From assembly GCA_017453765.1 (NCBI GenBank), contig JAFTEG010000081.1, forward strand, positions 1 to 8,522: a stretch of DNA of 8,522 bases, read 5' to 3'. A model generated the notes under the pieces. The model was not told where the DNA came from. It did no database searches and was given only the letters and a program-made list of their open reading frames with translations. Position numbers and translations under genes: made by a program. This DNA comes from Selenomonadaceae bacterium. Lineage in GTDB: Bacteria; Bacillota; Negativicutes; Selenomonadales; Selenomonadaceae. Shown in pieces: positions 1 to 6,614 of the stretch (position 1 is its first letter; each line of letters begins with the position of its first letter).

Positions 1-806
1 AATTCGACTGGGTAGAAAAATTTTTCGACGCGGCAAAACTGCGCGGACTTTCTGAAATCGGTATCACGGAGCATTCACATACCTTTCCCGAATTTGAAAG
101 CCTTTACTACGAAGATTTAATTTTGGACGATTCGCCGGTCGGTGCTTTTCAAAAAGTTTGGCTTAAGACGAATAAATTTAAACACACGCTGAAAGATTAT
201 TTTGACTTCATGGCGGAGCTGAAAAAAAATCACGCCGTCAAAATCGGAATTGAAGTTTGCAATTTCCAAAATCAAGCGGCAGTGAAAAAAATTTTGGACG
301 CGTGGAATTTTGACTACGTGATAGGCTCGGTGCATTTTTTGAACGGCTGGGGTTATGACGCGTCGAAGATTAAAGACGAATGGTCACGGCATGATTTACG
401 TGACATTTACGAAAGTTACACGGCGGAAGTTGAACGCCTTGCCGTCGCGCAGATTTATGACGTTATCGGTCACCCCTTTAACATTCGCCTTTTCAAGCAC
501 TTTCCAAATTTTGACGTGACGCCGTACCTTGAGCGCGTTGCCGCCGCGATGAAAAAAAATAATCTTGCGGTCGACGTAAACACCGGCACAATGTACAGAT
601 ATCCGGTTGAAGAAATTTCGCCCTACGCAGATTTTATGAAAGTTGCCGCCGCGTACGATTTGCCGATAATCATAAGTTCGGACGCGCACCAGCCTGAGGA
701 CTGCGGAAGGTTTTGTGACGCGGCTATAGCTTACGTTAAAAGTTTCGGCTACAAAAAATTTTTGCGCTTTAATCAGCGTCAACGCGAATTTGCCGAATTA
801 GATTAG
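1..806 (+). CDS. hisJ: Histidinol-phosphatase, PHP family (HisJ type), 5' partial
   Basis: The reading frame is open from base 3 to the TAG at 804-806, so the gene begins upstream of the window. Known family role: dephosphorylation of L-histidinol phosphate to histidinol in histidine biosynthesis, cytoplasmic and metal dependent. Visible PHP motifs, in order, are GITEHSHTFPEF near the start, GIEVCNF, DYVIGSVHFLNGW, YDVIGHPFNIRLF, and near the end IIISSDAHQPEDCG with the metal-binding Asp-Ala-His. The first PHP motif (HxH plus about 20 residues) must lie upstream. About 267 codons are visible, close to the 260-290 usual for HisJ. No other his gene is in the window. The stop codon coincides with the left end of a MITE-like element. 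A different PHP-family phosphoesterase is possible, but the HF-NGW and GHP blocks favour HisJ. Confidence 0.85.
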   Translation, partial: FDWVEKFFDAAKLRGLSEIGITEHSHTFPEFESLYYEDLILDDSPVGAFQKVWLKTNKFKHTLKDYFDFMAELKKNHAVKIGIEVCNFQNQAAVKKILDAWNFDYVIGSVHFLNGWGYDASKIKDEWSRHDLRDIYESYTAEVERLAVAQIYDVIGHPFNIRLFKHFPNFDVTPYLERVAAAMKKNNLAVDVNTGTMYRYPVEEISPYADFMKVAAAYDLPIIISSDAHQPEDCGRFCDAAIAYVKSFGYKKFLRFNQRQREFAELD

Positions 807-1053
807 GGGCTGTTGGTAAATTCCAACTTAGAAAAAATTTTACTGAACTTAATTTTCGTTGGATTTGAACTTACTTTTCTTTGGCGCAAATAAAAGTAAC
901 AAAAGAAACATGTCCGCAGCATTCGCGTCACGCTCATGGTGCGGACGGGGCGGGCAAAGCTCATTAATCATTCGCTTCGCCCCGTGCGCGCCTCTCCTAC
1001 TGCGGCGTTTACTTAATTTGCAACTTTTTCAAATATGAATTTACAAACAACCC
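806..1053. mobile_element. MITE-like non-coding element with terminal inverted repeats
   Basis: This gap holds no gene but has clear element structure. The left end GGGCTGTTGGTAAATTC (807-823) matches the reverse complement of the right end GAATTTACAAACAACCC (1037-1053) at 15 of 17 positions. TA flanks both sides (804-805 and 1054-1055), as expected for a 2-bp TA target duplication like that of IS630/Tc1 and some IS5-group elements. Removing 806-1053 plus one TA restores GAT-TAA-AGTG, so the upstream gene would still end with a stop. Inside are a 29-base hairpin (871-899), a stem pairing GTCCGCA 912-918 with 940-946, and an 8-bp stem ACGGGGCG 945-952 with 978-985; these two stems are mutually exclusive at their shared bases 945-946. 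No transposase frame is present, so mobility would need an enzyme in trans. The transposase family is not known. Confidence 0.65.
871..911 (+). repeat. Dispersed 41-bp hairpin repeat, copy 1
   Basis: The 41 bases differ from 8437-8477 at one position only (T at 891, G at 8457). The first 29 bases form TTACTTTTCTTTG-GCG-CAAATAAAAGTAA, a 13-bp stem with one C/T mismatch and a 3-base loop, followed by CAAAAGAAACAT. There is no U-tract after the stem, so it is not a classical terminator. It is the conserved core of the MITE-like element around it. Confidence 0.8.
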
Positions 1054-1095
1054 TAAAGTGCTGAATGCATAATTAAGATAAAGTGATAAAAAAAT

Positions 1096-1124
1096 TTTTC
1101 AACGCGGCAACATTGTGCTATAAT
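1096..1124 (+). promoter_or_regulatory. Extended -10 sigma-70-type promoter upstream of the HydF remnant
   Basis: A perfect TATAAT at 1119-1124 is preceded by TGC (1116-1118), the extended -10 signature. A weak -35 TTTTCA (1096-1101, 4 of 6) lies 17 bp upstream. It would drive the HydF remnant and, through it, the secreted protein gene at 1624. It lies outside the MITE-like element, so the insertion did not disrupt it. Confidence 0.6.
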
Positions 1125-1165
1125 AAAAAAAATTACGCACGGAAATTTAAAAGGGAGGCGGGATT

Positions 1166-1618
1166 GTGCGACAGGTCGGAATTTTTGGTAAGCGCAAAAG
1201 CGGCAAGTCGGCGCTGATGTACGCTTTAATGAACAATAAAATTTTGCACGAAACAAAGTACCGCGCAATGGAAATAGGCGGCGTGGGAAAAATTATGCTC
1301 GTCGACACGGTAGGGTTTGACGCGGAAGTTTCAACTGCCGAAAAATCTGCCGAAAGCGTCGAAGTGGCATTAATGCTTATTTCCAACGATTCATTTGAAT
1401 TGTAACTGGCATGGCTCAGTAAGTTGAAAAAAAGCGGCGCGGCAATTATCGCGGTTATCACGCAGACAGATAAACTTGCCGACGGCGGGAAAGCACTTGC
1501 CGCCGCAGTTAAAGAAGTTTCCGCGCTGGACACCGTTTGCATAAGTGCAAAGACCGGCGCAGGAATTGATGAACTCAGCAACAAGATTATTTCAAAATTG
1601 GCAGAGCAGAGGAGGTGA
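1166..1618 (+). pseudogene. HydF-type GTPase domain, decayed (in-frame stop, truncated)
   Basis: Translation from GTG 1166 (SD GGGAGG 1153-1158) gives a small-GTPase N-terminus like that of HydF, the [FeFe]-hydrogenase maturation GTPase: P-loop GIFGKRKSGKS, then RAMEIGGVGKIMLVDTVGFD, which matches the HydF KAMEL-PxGPVxLIDTAG block. A TAA at 1403-1405 interrupts the frame. The same frame then continues with LAWLSKLKKSGAAIIAVITQTDKL (positions 1406-1477; G4-like TQTD in place of NKxD) and SAKTGAGI (G5), ending at TGA 1616-1618. Compared with HydF, about 15 residues holding the switch I Thr (G2) are missing, and the whole C-terminal dimerisation and Fe-S domains (over 200 residues) are absent. 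I infer a pseudogene or remnant. Promoter and SD remain intact, so it may persist because it carries the transcript and the SD of the next gene. A sequencing error at 1403 is possible but would not restore G2 or the C-terminus. Confidence 0.65.
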
Positions 1619-1623
1619 ATTAG

Positions 1624-2631
1624 ATGAAGAAAAAATTTATTTTGACGGCGATAATGGGCGCAATTATTTTTTTAATCGGCAACGTCGTCAATGCGGCAGA
1701 GGGTGAAAATTCAAAGGAAGTTGAGTGGTACTATCTCAACGCCGATGACAAATTCGGTAAGTACTATGACCCCAAGTCGGTTAAAGTCGTGAAGAAGGCG
1801 AAGACTGATGACGGCAGGGAAATTGCGACGGAGATTGAGGCGTGGACTAAAACTACCTACACCTACGCAGGCGCCGAAAGTACGATTAAAGCTTACGGCA
1901 TTTCCAACACGATACCCGATCCCAACAATTTGGCGTACAGTCTTGCACTTCTTAAAATAAATCCGCAAACCCGTACCGTTCAATATGCACGCGAAGATTT
2001 TTACAACGCGGAAGGGACGGTCATTTGGTCGGCGTCGGAAGGTCGCGTAAAGGAAATTAATTCCAAGTCATTCGACGAAGAATTTTACGCCTACATTGTT
2101 GACGAAGTTTTCAGGCAGGGCGAAGTTGACCGCAAAAATGCAAAGAATCGCTGGATTGATCTTTGGACGTACACCGATGATAAAGGCAACACTACGAAGG
2201 TTACCGCCGATACTACAACAATGCAGCTGAAGGGTACGAACTTGATTCTTTGGGAGTGGCAGGAGACAAAAAATTCCGCCGGACAAGTGACGGAAATTCG
2301 GTTTATGAAAAAAGCGGTAAACCTTCCGCAAGGTACGGAAAGAATTACCGCCGGTTCATTGTGGACTCTCTCTTCAAAAAAGTGGTCTGACTTAGATGAC
2401 GAATATGACGGCGCGTACCGTTCGATTAAGGAAGATGATCCCGATTACAAAGGGCTGGTACGTCTTCGTGCCTTTGCAAAAGGCTATTCAACGTGGGTGA
2501 CGCGCTATTCAATTACCGGCAACGCCATGCAGGTTCAAGCGCCGTCAGCTACCGATGCGCCGTCAAAAGCTGATGAAGAGCCGCCGGTTGAAGTTCCTAC
2601 AAACAATTCGCAAGACAAGTCGAGGGATTAG
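1624..2631 (+). CDS. Secreted protein of unknown function, 335 aa
   Basis: I do not recognise a named family. The protein starts with a signal peptide: MKKK, a hydrophobic stretch at residues 5-22, and a likely signal peptidase I site after NVVNAA (about residue 24-25). There is no lipobox Cys. The mature part is rich in Trp, Tyr, Lys and Asp and appears to have two beta-rich halves. Residues 33-165 include VEWYYLNADDKFGKYYDP and IEAWTKTTYTYAG. Residues 176-296 include RWIDLWTYTDDKGN, LILWEWQETKN and LWTLSSKKW. The tail (303-335) is Pro/Ser/Glu rich and looks disordered. Together this suggests an exported, surface or periplasmic soluble protein. The start is well supported: GGAGGTGA at 1611-1618 is 5 bases before ATG and overlaps the stop of the HydF remnant, so the two are transcriptionally linked. 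It ends with TAG just before a tandem repeat array. Confidence 0.85.
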   Translation: MKKKFILTAIMGAIIFLIGNVVNAAEGENSKEVEWYYLNADDKFGKYYDPKSVKVVKKAKTDDGREIATEIEAWTKTTYTYAGAESTIKAYGISNTIPDPNNLAYSLALLKINPQTRTVQYAREDFYNAEGTVIWSASEGRVKEINSKSFDEEFYAYIVDEVFRQGEVDRKNAKNRWIDLWTYTDDKGNTTKVTADTTTMQLKGTNLILWEWQETKNSAGQVTEIRFMKKAVNLPQGTERITAGSLWTLSSKKWSDLDDEYDGAYRSIKEDDPDYKGLVRLRAFAKGYSTWVTRYSITGNAMQVQAPSATDAPSKADEEPPVEVPTNNSQDKSRD

Positions 2632-2650
2632 CTTGGATCAATTACTACCT

Positions 2651-2715
2651 ACTATCGATCTAGCCACTATCGATCTAGCCACTATCGATCTAGCCACTAT
2701 CGATCTATCGATCTA
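2651..2715. repeat. 15-bp tandem repeat array in a convergent gap
   Basis: ACTATCGATCTAGCC occurs three times exactly (2651-2665, 2666-2680, 2681-2695). A partial fourth copy (2696-2707) and a duplicated TCGATCTA run to 2715. Every unit contains ATCGAT and GATC. The array fills most of the 85-bp gap between the secreted protein gene and accC, whose stop is at 2717. No strong GC-rich hairpin with a U-tract is seen, so no terminator is called here. Confidence 0.9.
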
Positions 2716-2716
2716 A

Positions 2717-4159
2717 CTACTCAATAAAATCGTTTACGCCGGCATCAAAGACGCTTGTCAAGTTTTCGGCAATATTATTACGCAAATTCAACTTTTCTTT
2801 CAAAGAAAGTTTCTTCGGCTCCTGTTCGTAAATCGGGAGTCGTTTTTTTATGAACTCGGTATCAATGTTGCCGGTCTGAAAATAGCTGTCGTCCAAAATT
2901 CTTTTATGCAGGGGAATGGTAGTTTTAATGTCGGCGCCTTCAATAATAAATTCGTTCAACGCGCGTTGCATAATCTTAATGGCGTCGCCGCGCGTCCTGC
3001 CGTGCGCGATAACCTTTGCAATGAGTGAATCGTAGTACGGCTCGATGGAAAGTCCCGCCGTAACGCCGCTGTCAAAACGTACGCGCGGACCGGAAGGCTC
3101 ATGCATAAAGTCAATTTTGCCCGGCGCCGGCATAAAGTTATTGTCGGGGTCTTCAGCGTTGATTCGACATTCAATCGCGTGCCCTTTAAATTTTACGTCC
3201 TTCTGCGTGAAGTCAAGCGGATCACCGGCGGCAATTTTTATCTGCGTGCGCACAAGGTCAATGCCGGTAATAGCCTCTGTAATGCCGTGTTCAACTTGGA
3301 CGCGGGGATTTATCTCCATGAAATAAAATTCGTGCGTGGCAAGGTCAAGCAAAAATTCTACCGTGCCGATACTTGAATAGTGAACACTGCGTGCCGCCTC
3401 AACTGCAAGCTTGCCTACGCGTTCGCGCATTTCGTCACTAAGTGCGGTTGACGGCGTTTCTTCCAAAAGTTTTTGGTTACGGCGCTGAATGGAGCATTCG
3501 CGTTCGCCGAGATGAACTATTGAACCGAAATTATCAGCGACGATTTGAACTTCAATATGCCGCGACTGTTCGATATAATGTTCAAAGTAGTAGCGAATTT
3601 TCGTGACGTCGACAACGTTCAAAACCTTTTTCAGTTCCTCTTCATTGTGGACGATGAACATACCCTTGCCGCCGCCGCCGGAGACGGGTTTTAAAATTGC
3701 TGGGTAGACGACTTTTTTTGCCTCTTCAAGCGCCATTTCGTTGCTGTCCAAAGGTAAACTGCCCTTAGCCATAGGAATGCCGGAAGGCTCCATAGCATTG
3801 CGTGCGGCGTCTTTGTCACCTACAAGCGCGATTGTTTCCGGCAACGGTCCAATCCATGTCATGCCTGCGCGATTTACCATTTTTGCAAAATGCGCGTCTT
3901 CGGACAAAAAGCCGTAGCCGGGATGAACTGCGTCAGCTTCGGATTCGTATGCGGCGTAAAGAAGAGCGTCTTTGTTCAAATAACTTTCCATAGGGTCTTC
4001 GGGACCGATACGGAAACGCAGATCCGCCATTTGAGTATGAAGAGCATTTTTGTCGGCGTCGGAATATACAGCGACGGTTTCAATGCCCAATTCTTGACAA
4101 GCGCGAATAATACGTACCGCAATTTCGCCGCGATTGGCGATAAGTACACGTTTAAACAT
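2717..4159 (-). CDS. accC: Biotin carboxylase subunit (AccC), 480 aa
   Basis: Known role: ATP-dependent carboxylation of the biotin on a carrier protein, the first half of the acetyl-CoA carboxylase reaction for fatty acid synthesis. Domains in order are the N-terminal biotin carboxylase fold (FKRVLIANRGEIAVRIIRAC, then HPGYGFLSED), the ATP-grasp domain with glycine loop SGGGGKGM (160-167), the ERECSIQRRNQKLLEETPS block (219-237), the catalytic MEINPRVQVEH (281-291), and the C-terminal GHAIECRINAEDP (326-338). At 480 residues it is about 30 longer than E. coli AccC; the extra part is the charged C-terminus after about residue 450. The start has a strong SD, AAAAGGAGG at 4168-4176. No accB, accA or accD is adjacent. 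The PRVQVEH variant also occurs in pyruvate and other acyl-CoA carboxylases, so the enzyme it serves is not certain. Confidence 0.9.
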   Translation of the reverse strand: MFKRVLIANRGEIAVRIIRACQELGIETVAVYSDADKNALHTQMADLRFRIGPEDPMESYLNKDALLYAAYESEADAVHPGYGFLSEDAHFAKMVNRAGMTWIGPLPETIALVGDKDAARNAMEPSGIPMAKGSLPLDSNEMALEEAKKVVYPAILKPVSGGGGKGMFIVHNEEELKKVLNVVDVTKIRYYFEHYIEQSRHIEVQIVADNFGSIVHLGERECSIQRRNQKLLEETPSTALSDEMRERVGKLAVEAARSVHYSSIGTVEFLLDLATHEFYFMEINPRVQVEHGITEAITGIDLVRTQIKIAAGDPLDFTQKDVKFKGHAIECRINAEDPDNNFMPAPGKIDFMHEPSGPRVRFDSGVTAGLSIEPYYDSLIAKVIAHGRTRGDAIKIMQRALNEFIIEGADIKTTIPLHKRILDDSYFQTGNIDTEFIKKRLPIYEQEPKKLSLKEKLNLRNNIAENLTSVFDAGVNDFIE

Positions 4160-4190
4160 TCACTCAGCCTCCTTTTGATATTGAAAAGAT

Positions 4191-4220
4191 TTTATAAATT
4201 TCAAAAATATTTCTGCGCAA
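4191..4220 (-). promoter_or_regulatory. Possible promoter for accC
   Basis: Read on the minus strand, TTGCGC (4215-4220, 4 of 6 to TTGACA) and TATAAA (4191-4196, 5 of 6) are separated by 18 bp. They lie 15-40 bases upstream of the accC SD. The region is AT rich, so chance matches are likely. Confidence 0.35.
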
Positions 4221-4271
4221 AAATTTTGTATCCTGCCGCAGTTAAAATTGCAGAAAGAAAAATTTTTGTGG

Positions 4272-4327
4272 CTTAATTCCTAATTCTTAATTCCTAATCC
4301 CTAGCCCCTAGACCCTAGCACCTAATT
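4272..4327. repeat. Heptanucleotide tandem array, eight units
   Basis: Eight consecutive 7-bp units: CTTAATT, CCTAATT, CTTAATT, CCTAATC, CCTAGCC, CCTAGAC, CCTAGCA, CCTAATT. The pattern is C(C/T)TA(A/G)NN with strict 7-bp phase and drifting last bases. It lies in the divergent gap between accC and thyX. The units CCTAATC and CCTAGAC reappear in reverse complement at 7437-7450. Confidence 0.85.
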
Positions 4328-4337
4328 TTGTTATAAT
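4309..4337 (+). promoter_or_regulatory. Extended -10 promoter of thyX, possible -35 inside the heptamer array
   Basis: TATAAT at 4332-4337 is preceded by TGT (4329-4331), an extended -10. Seventeen bases upstream, TAGACC (4309-4314) matches TTGACA at 4 of 6 and lies within the heptamer repeats. The -10 is convincing; the -35 is inferred. The thyX SD and start follow at 4351-4371. Confidence 0.6.
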
Positions 4338-4368
4338 TTTAAAACATTTTGAAGGGAGTTTTTTTTGA

Positions 4369-5004
4369 ATGAAGATTATCGATGCGTCCGTTGAACTCGC
4401 GCAGGAAATTGACGCGGAACAAATTATGAAACACATTGAACGCGCAGGCAGGGTTTGTTACAAGAGTGAAGCGCGAATTTCCGACACGTCCGCTGAAAAA
4501 TTTATCGCCAATATCATTAAGTCCGGTCACGAATCGGTTATCGAACACGTAAGCGTGACTTTCAAAATTATTTGCGATCGCGGTATCACTCATGAAATTG
4601 TTCGCCACCGTTTAGCCAGCTACTCTCAAGAAAGTTCACGTTATTGCAACTACAGCGGCGATAAATTCGGCAATGAGCTGACTTTTATCAAGCCGTGCTT
4701 TTGGAATGAAGACGACGAAAATTATTTGTTGTGGAAAAAGACACTTGAGGTTATCGAACAAAATTACATGGCATTGATTAAAAACGGCGCCAAGCCGCAA
4801 GAGGCTCGCTCCATTCTGCCAAACTCTTTGAAGACGGAAATTTTTATGACGGCTAATCTGCGCGAATGGCGTCACTTTTTAAAGCTCCGCACGTCACCGC
4901 GTGCGCACCCGCAAATGCGTGAAATCGCCTTGAAAATTTATAAAATCTTGAAAGAAAAATTGCCGGTCATCTTCGCCGACATTGAAGTTGCCGCCAATGC
5001 TTAA
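4369..5004 (+). CDS. thyX: Flavin-dependent thymidylate synthase ThyX, 211 aa
   Basis: Known role: makes dTMP from dUMP with methylenetetrahydrofolate as carbon donor and FAD/NADPH as reductant, releasing tetrahydrofolate. It replaces ThyA in many anaerobes. The defining ThyX motif RHRX7S is exact: R79-H80-R81 to S89 in RHRLASYSQESSRY. Also visible are GHESVIEH (53-60, FAD contact region), ARSILPNSLKTEI (146-158) and LKLRTSPRAHPQMREIA (171-187). The length is normal for the family, with a functional tetramer expected. ATG 4369 has an AGGGAG SD (4353-4358) about 10 bases upstream. The next gene starts 27 bases after its stop, so both are probably one transcript. Confidence 0.95.
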   Translation: MKIIDASVELAQEIDAEQIMKHIERAGRVCYKSEARISDTSAEKFIANIIKSGHESVIEHVSVTFKIICDRGITHEIVRHRLASYSQESSRYCNYSGDKFGNELTFIKPCFWNEDDENYLLWKKTLEVIEQNYMALIKNGAKPQEARSILPNSLKTEIFMTANLREWRHFLKLRTSPRAHPQMREIALKIYKILKEKLPVIFADIEVAANA

Positions 5005-5031
5005 ATCTGCCGAAAGCCGACGTTTAATGTT

Positions 5032-6579
5032 ATGCGCGTTGAACTGATAAAAATTTTTAAAACGCCTTGCAATTTCGGCGTCATTGCCGCGTTAAAATTA
5101 GCAGAGGGCATATTAATTTTACTTGCCGCGAAAATTTTGGTAATGCTGATAAATTCACCGTCACCAAAACTTTTCGGCGGGATTTTTTTTATTTGGACAT
5201 TGCGGCTTGCAGTTGAAAATATCTGCGCGAAAAAATTTTTAAATATCTCGGTCGACGTTCAATCCTTTGTACGAAAAAAGTTGCACGAAGAAATTTTTCA
5301 ACGCGAATTTACAAGCGGCGAACTCTTAACCGTGATATTCGACACGGTGAAGACGCTGGACGAATTTTTTACAAAGGTCGCGCCGAATATCGCGTCGACG
5401 CTGATTTTACTGCCGCTGTACCTAATCTGCGCGGCGTTCACCGATTGGCTGACGGCGGCAATTTTATTTTTAACCCTGCCGATATCGCCGCTACTTTTGT
5501 ACTTAATCGGACGCACGACGGCTGAAAAAAATCTGCGCGCACTCAAGGCGTTGGAAAAATTGAACGGCGAATTTCACGAACTCTTAGCCGCAGTGACTAC
5601 GCTTAAAATGTTTCGCCGCATTGAAAGTGCCGCAGTAAAAATTAAATCAACCTCCGCCAAATCTTCCGCCGCAACGCTTGAAGTTTTAAAATTCGCCTTC
5701 GTGTCATCATTCGCGCTGGAATTAATCACGACGCTAAGCATCGCGCTTGTCGCCGTAACTTTGGGACTGCGTTTAGTTGCAGGCACTGTGACTTTCGACG
5801 CGGCTTTATTTTTACTTTTAATCGCGCCGGAATTTTTTCTGCCGCTTAGAAAGTTGGGCGTCGCCTTTCACGTTGCAGTTTCTACAAAGACAGCTTACGA
5901 AACACTTACAAAACTTTTGACGCGTGAAAATGAAAAAATCGGCGTCACGGAAAAAATTTTAATGCCGCCGTCAATCTTCGTCGACAATGTAAGCTACACT
6001 TATCCGAAAAAAAAATCTCCCGCAATACGGGGAGTGACGCTAAAATTTCTCGCCGGCAAAATCACGGCGTTGACAGGCGAATCCGGCTCCGGCAAATCGA
6101 CATTACTAAAAATTTTGGCAGGATTAAATTCACCTTCGGACGGCGAAATTTTTTTGAACGATTTACCAACGTCCAAAATGCAACGCGAATCACTAATTTC
6201 AAAAGTCGCCTACATGCCGCAAGCGCCGCACCTTTTCGACACGACGCTTGAACAAAATTTTTCAATGTGGGGACAACTCGACGCGGCAAGGCTACACGAA
6301 CTTTTAACCGCGCTGAATCTGTCACTTAATCTCACGTCGACGCAAAAGTTAAGTCGCGGTCAACTTCAACGCTTGGGATTAATCCGCGCAGTTTTAAAAG
6401 ACACGCCGATTTTAATTTTAGACGAACCTACGGCGGGGCTTGACGCTGAAACAGAATTAAAAGTTTTAAATCTGCTGGAAAAATTTTCACTACGAAAGAC
6501 GATTGTAATTGCCACACATCGGCAGGCGGTAATTGAGTTCGCGGACGTTGTAGTTGAAATAGTGAGGAGTGAGGAGTGA
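5032..6579 (+). CDS. CydD-like ABC exporter half-transporter (permease-ATPase fusion), 515 aa
   Basis: N-terminal transmembrane domain (about residues 1-290) with hydrophobic segments near 14-41, 46-64, 118-136, 139-160, 220-250 and 256-275, followed by an ABC ATPase (313-510). The ATPase has Walker A GESGSGKST (349-357), Q-loop Q397, signature LSRGQ (440-444, Arg in place of the third-position Gly), Walker B LILILDEP ending D464-E465, and H-loop H496. The block APEFFLPLRKLGVAFH (265-280) and EVLKFAFVSSFALELITTLS are hallmarks of CydD, which with CydC exports cysteine/glutathione for cytochrome bd assembly. It is shorter than usual (about 570-590 aa), lacking part of the N-terminus and most of the loop before the signature. 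No cydC, cydA or cydB is in the window, so the role is inferred. No good SD precedes ATG 5032; the frame is continuous with thyX apart from the thyX stop, which suggests translational coupling. Its last codons lie in a heptamer repeat. Confidence 0.8.
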   Translation: MRVELIKIFKTPCNFGVIAALKLAEGILILLAAKILVMLINSPSPKLFGGIFFIWTLRLAVENICAKKFLNISVDVQSFVRKKLHEEIFQREFTSGELLTVIFDTVKTLDEFFTKVAPNIASTLILLPLYLICAAFTDWLTAAILFLTLPISPLLLYLIGRTTAEKNLRALKALEKLNGEFHELLAAVTTLKMFRRIESAAVKIKSTSAKSSAATLEVLKFAFVSSFALELITTLSIALVAVTLGLRLVAGTVTFDAALFLLLIAPEFFLPLRKLGVAFHVAVSTKTAYETLTKLLTRENEKIGVTEKILMPPSIFVDNVSYTYPKKKSPAIRGVTLKFLAGKITALTGESGSGKSTLLKILAGLNSPSDGEIFLNDLPTSKMQRESLISKVAYMPQAPHLFDTTLEQNFSMWGQLDAARLHELLTALNLSLNLTSTQKLSRGQLQRLGLIRAVLKDTPILILDEPTAGLDAETELKVLNLLEKFSLRKTIVIATHRQAVIEFADVVVEIVRSEE

Positions 6580-6595
6580 GGAGTGAAGAGTTGAC
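6561..6595. repeat. Heptanucleotide tandem array AGTGAGG, five units
   Basis: Units are AGTGAGG (6561-6567), AGTGAGG (6568-6574), AGTGAGG (6575-6581), AGTGAAG (6582-6588) and AGTTGAC (6589-6595). The array covers the last six codons and the stop of the CydD-like gene (VRSEE-stop) and the gap before the convergent permease. The sequence differs from the other heptamer arrays, but the 7-bp period is the same. Confidence 0.85.
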
Positions 6596-6614
6596 AGGTA
6601 ATAACAAATTCCTA

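Noticed and set aside
396..782. 128-residue open frame on the minus strand inside the phosphatase gene
   Set aside because: It lies wholly antisense to a gene with clear PHP motifs, and its translation has no recognisable motif.
871..899. Rho-independent terminator for the phosphatase gene
   Set aside because: The 13-bp stem is AT rich and is followed by CAAAAGAAAC, not a U-tract; the same hairpin occurs in an unrelated setting at 8437.
1147..1584. 145-residue minus-strand frame opposite the HydF remnant
   Set aside because: It is Ser/Ala/Thr-rich low-complexity translation typical of an antisense frame; the plus strand carries the GTPase motifs.
2651..2715. CRISPR array
   Set aside because: The 15-bp units are directly adjacent with no unique spacers, so this is a simple tandem repeat.
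4272..4327. Telomere-like or protelomere sequence suggested by CCCTAG units
   Set aside because: The array is short, degenerate, internal, and between two ordinary genes; nothing indicates a replicon end.
5027..5029. ATG at 5027 as the start of the CydD-like gene
   Set aside because: It is in another frame and meets TGA after six codons; ATG 5032 is in the gene's frame.
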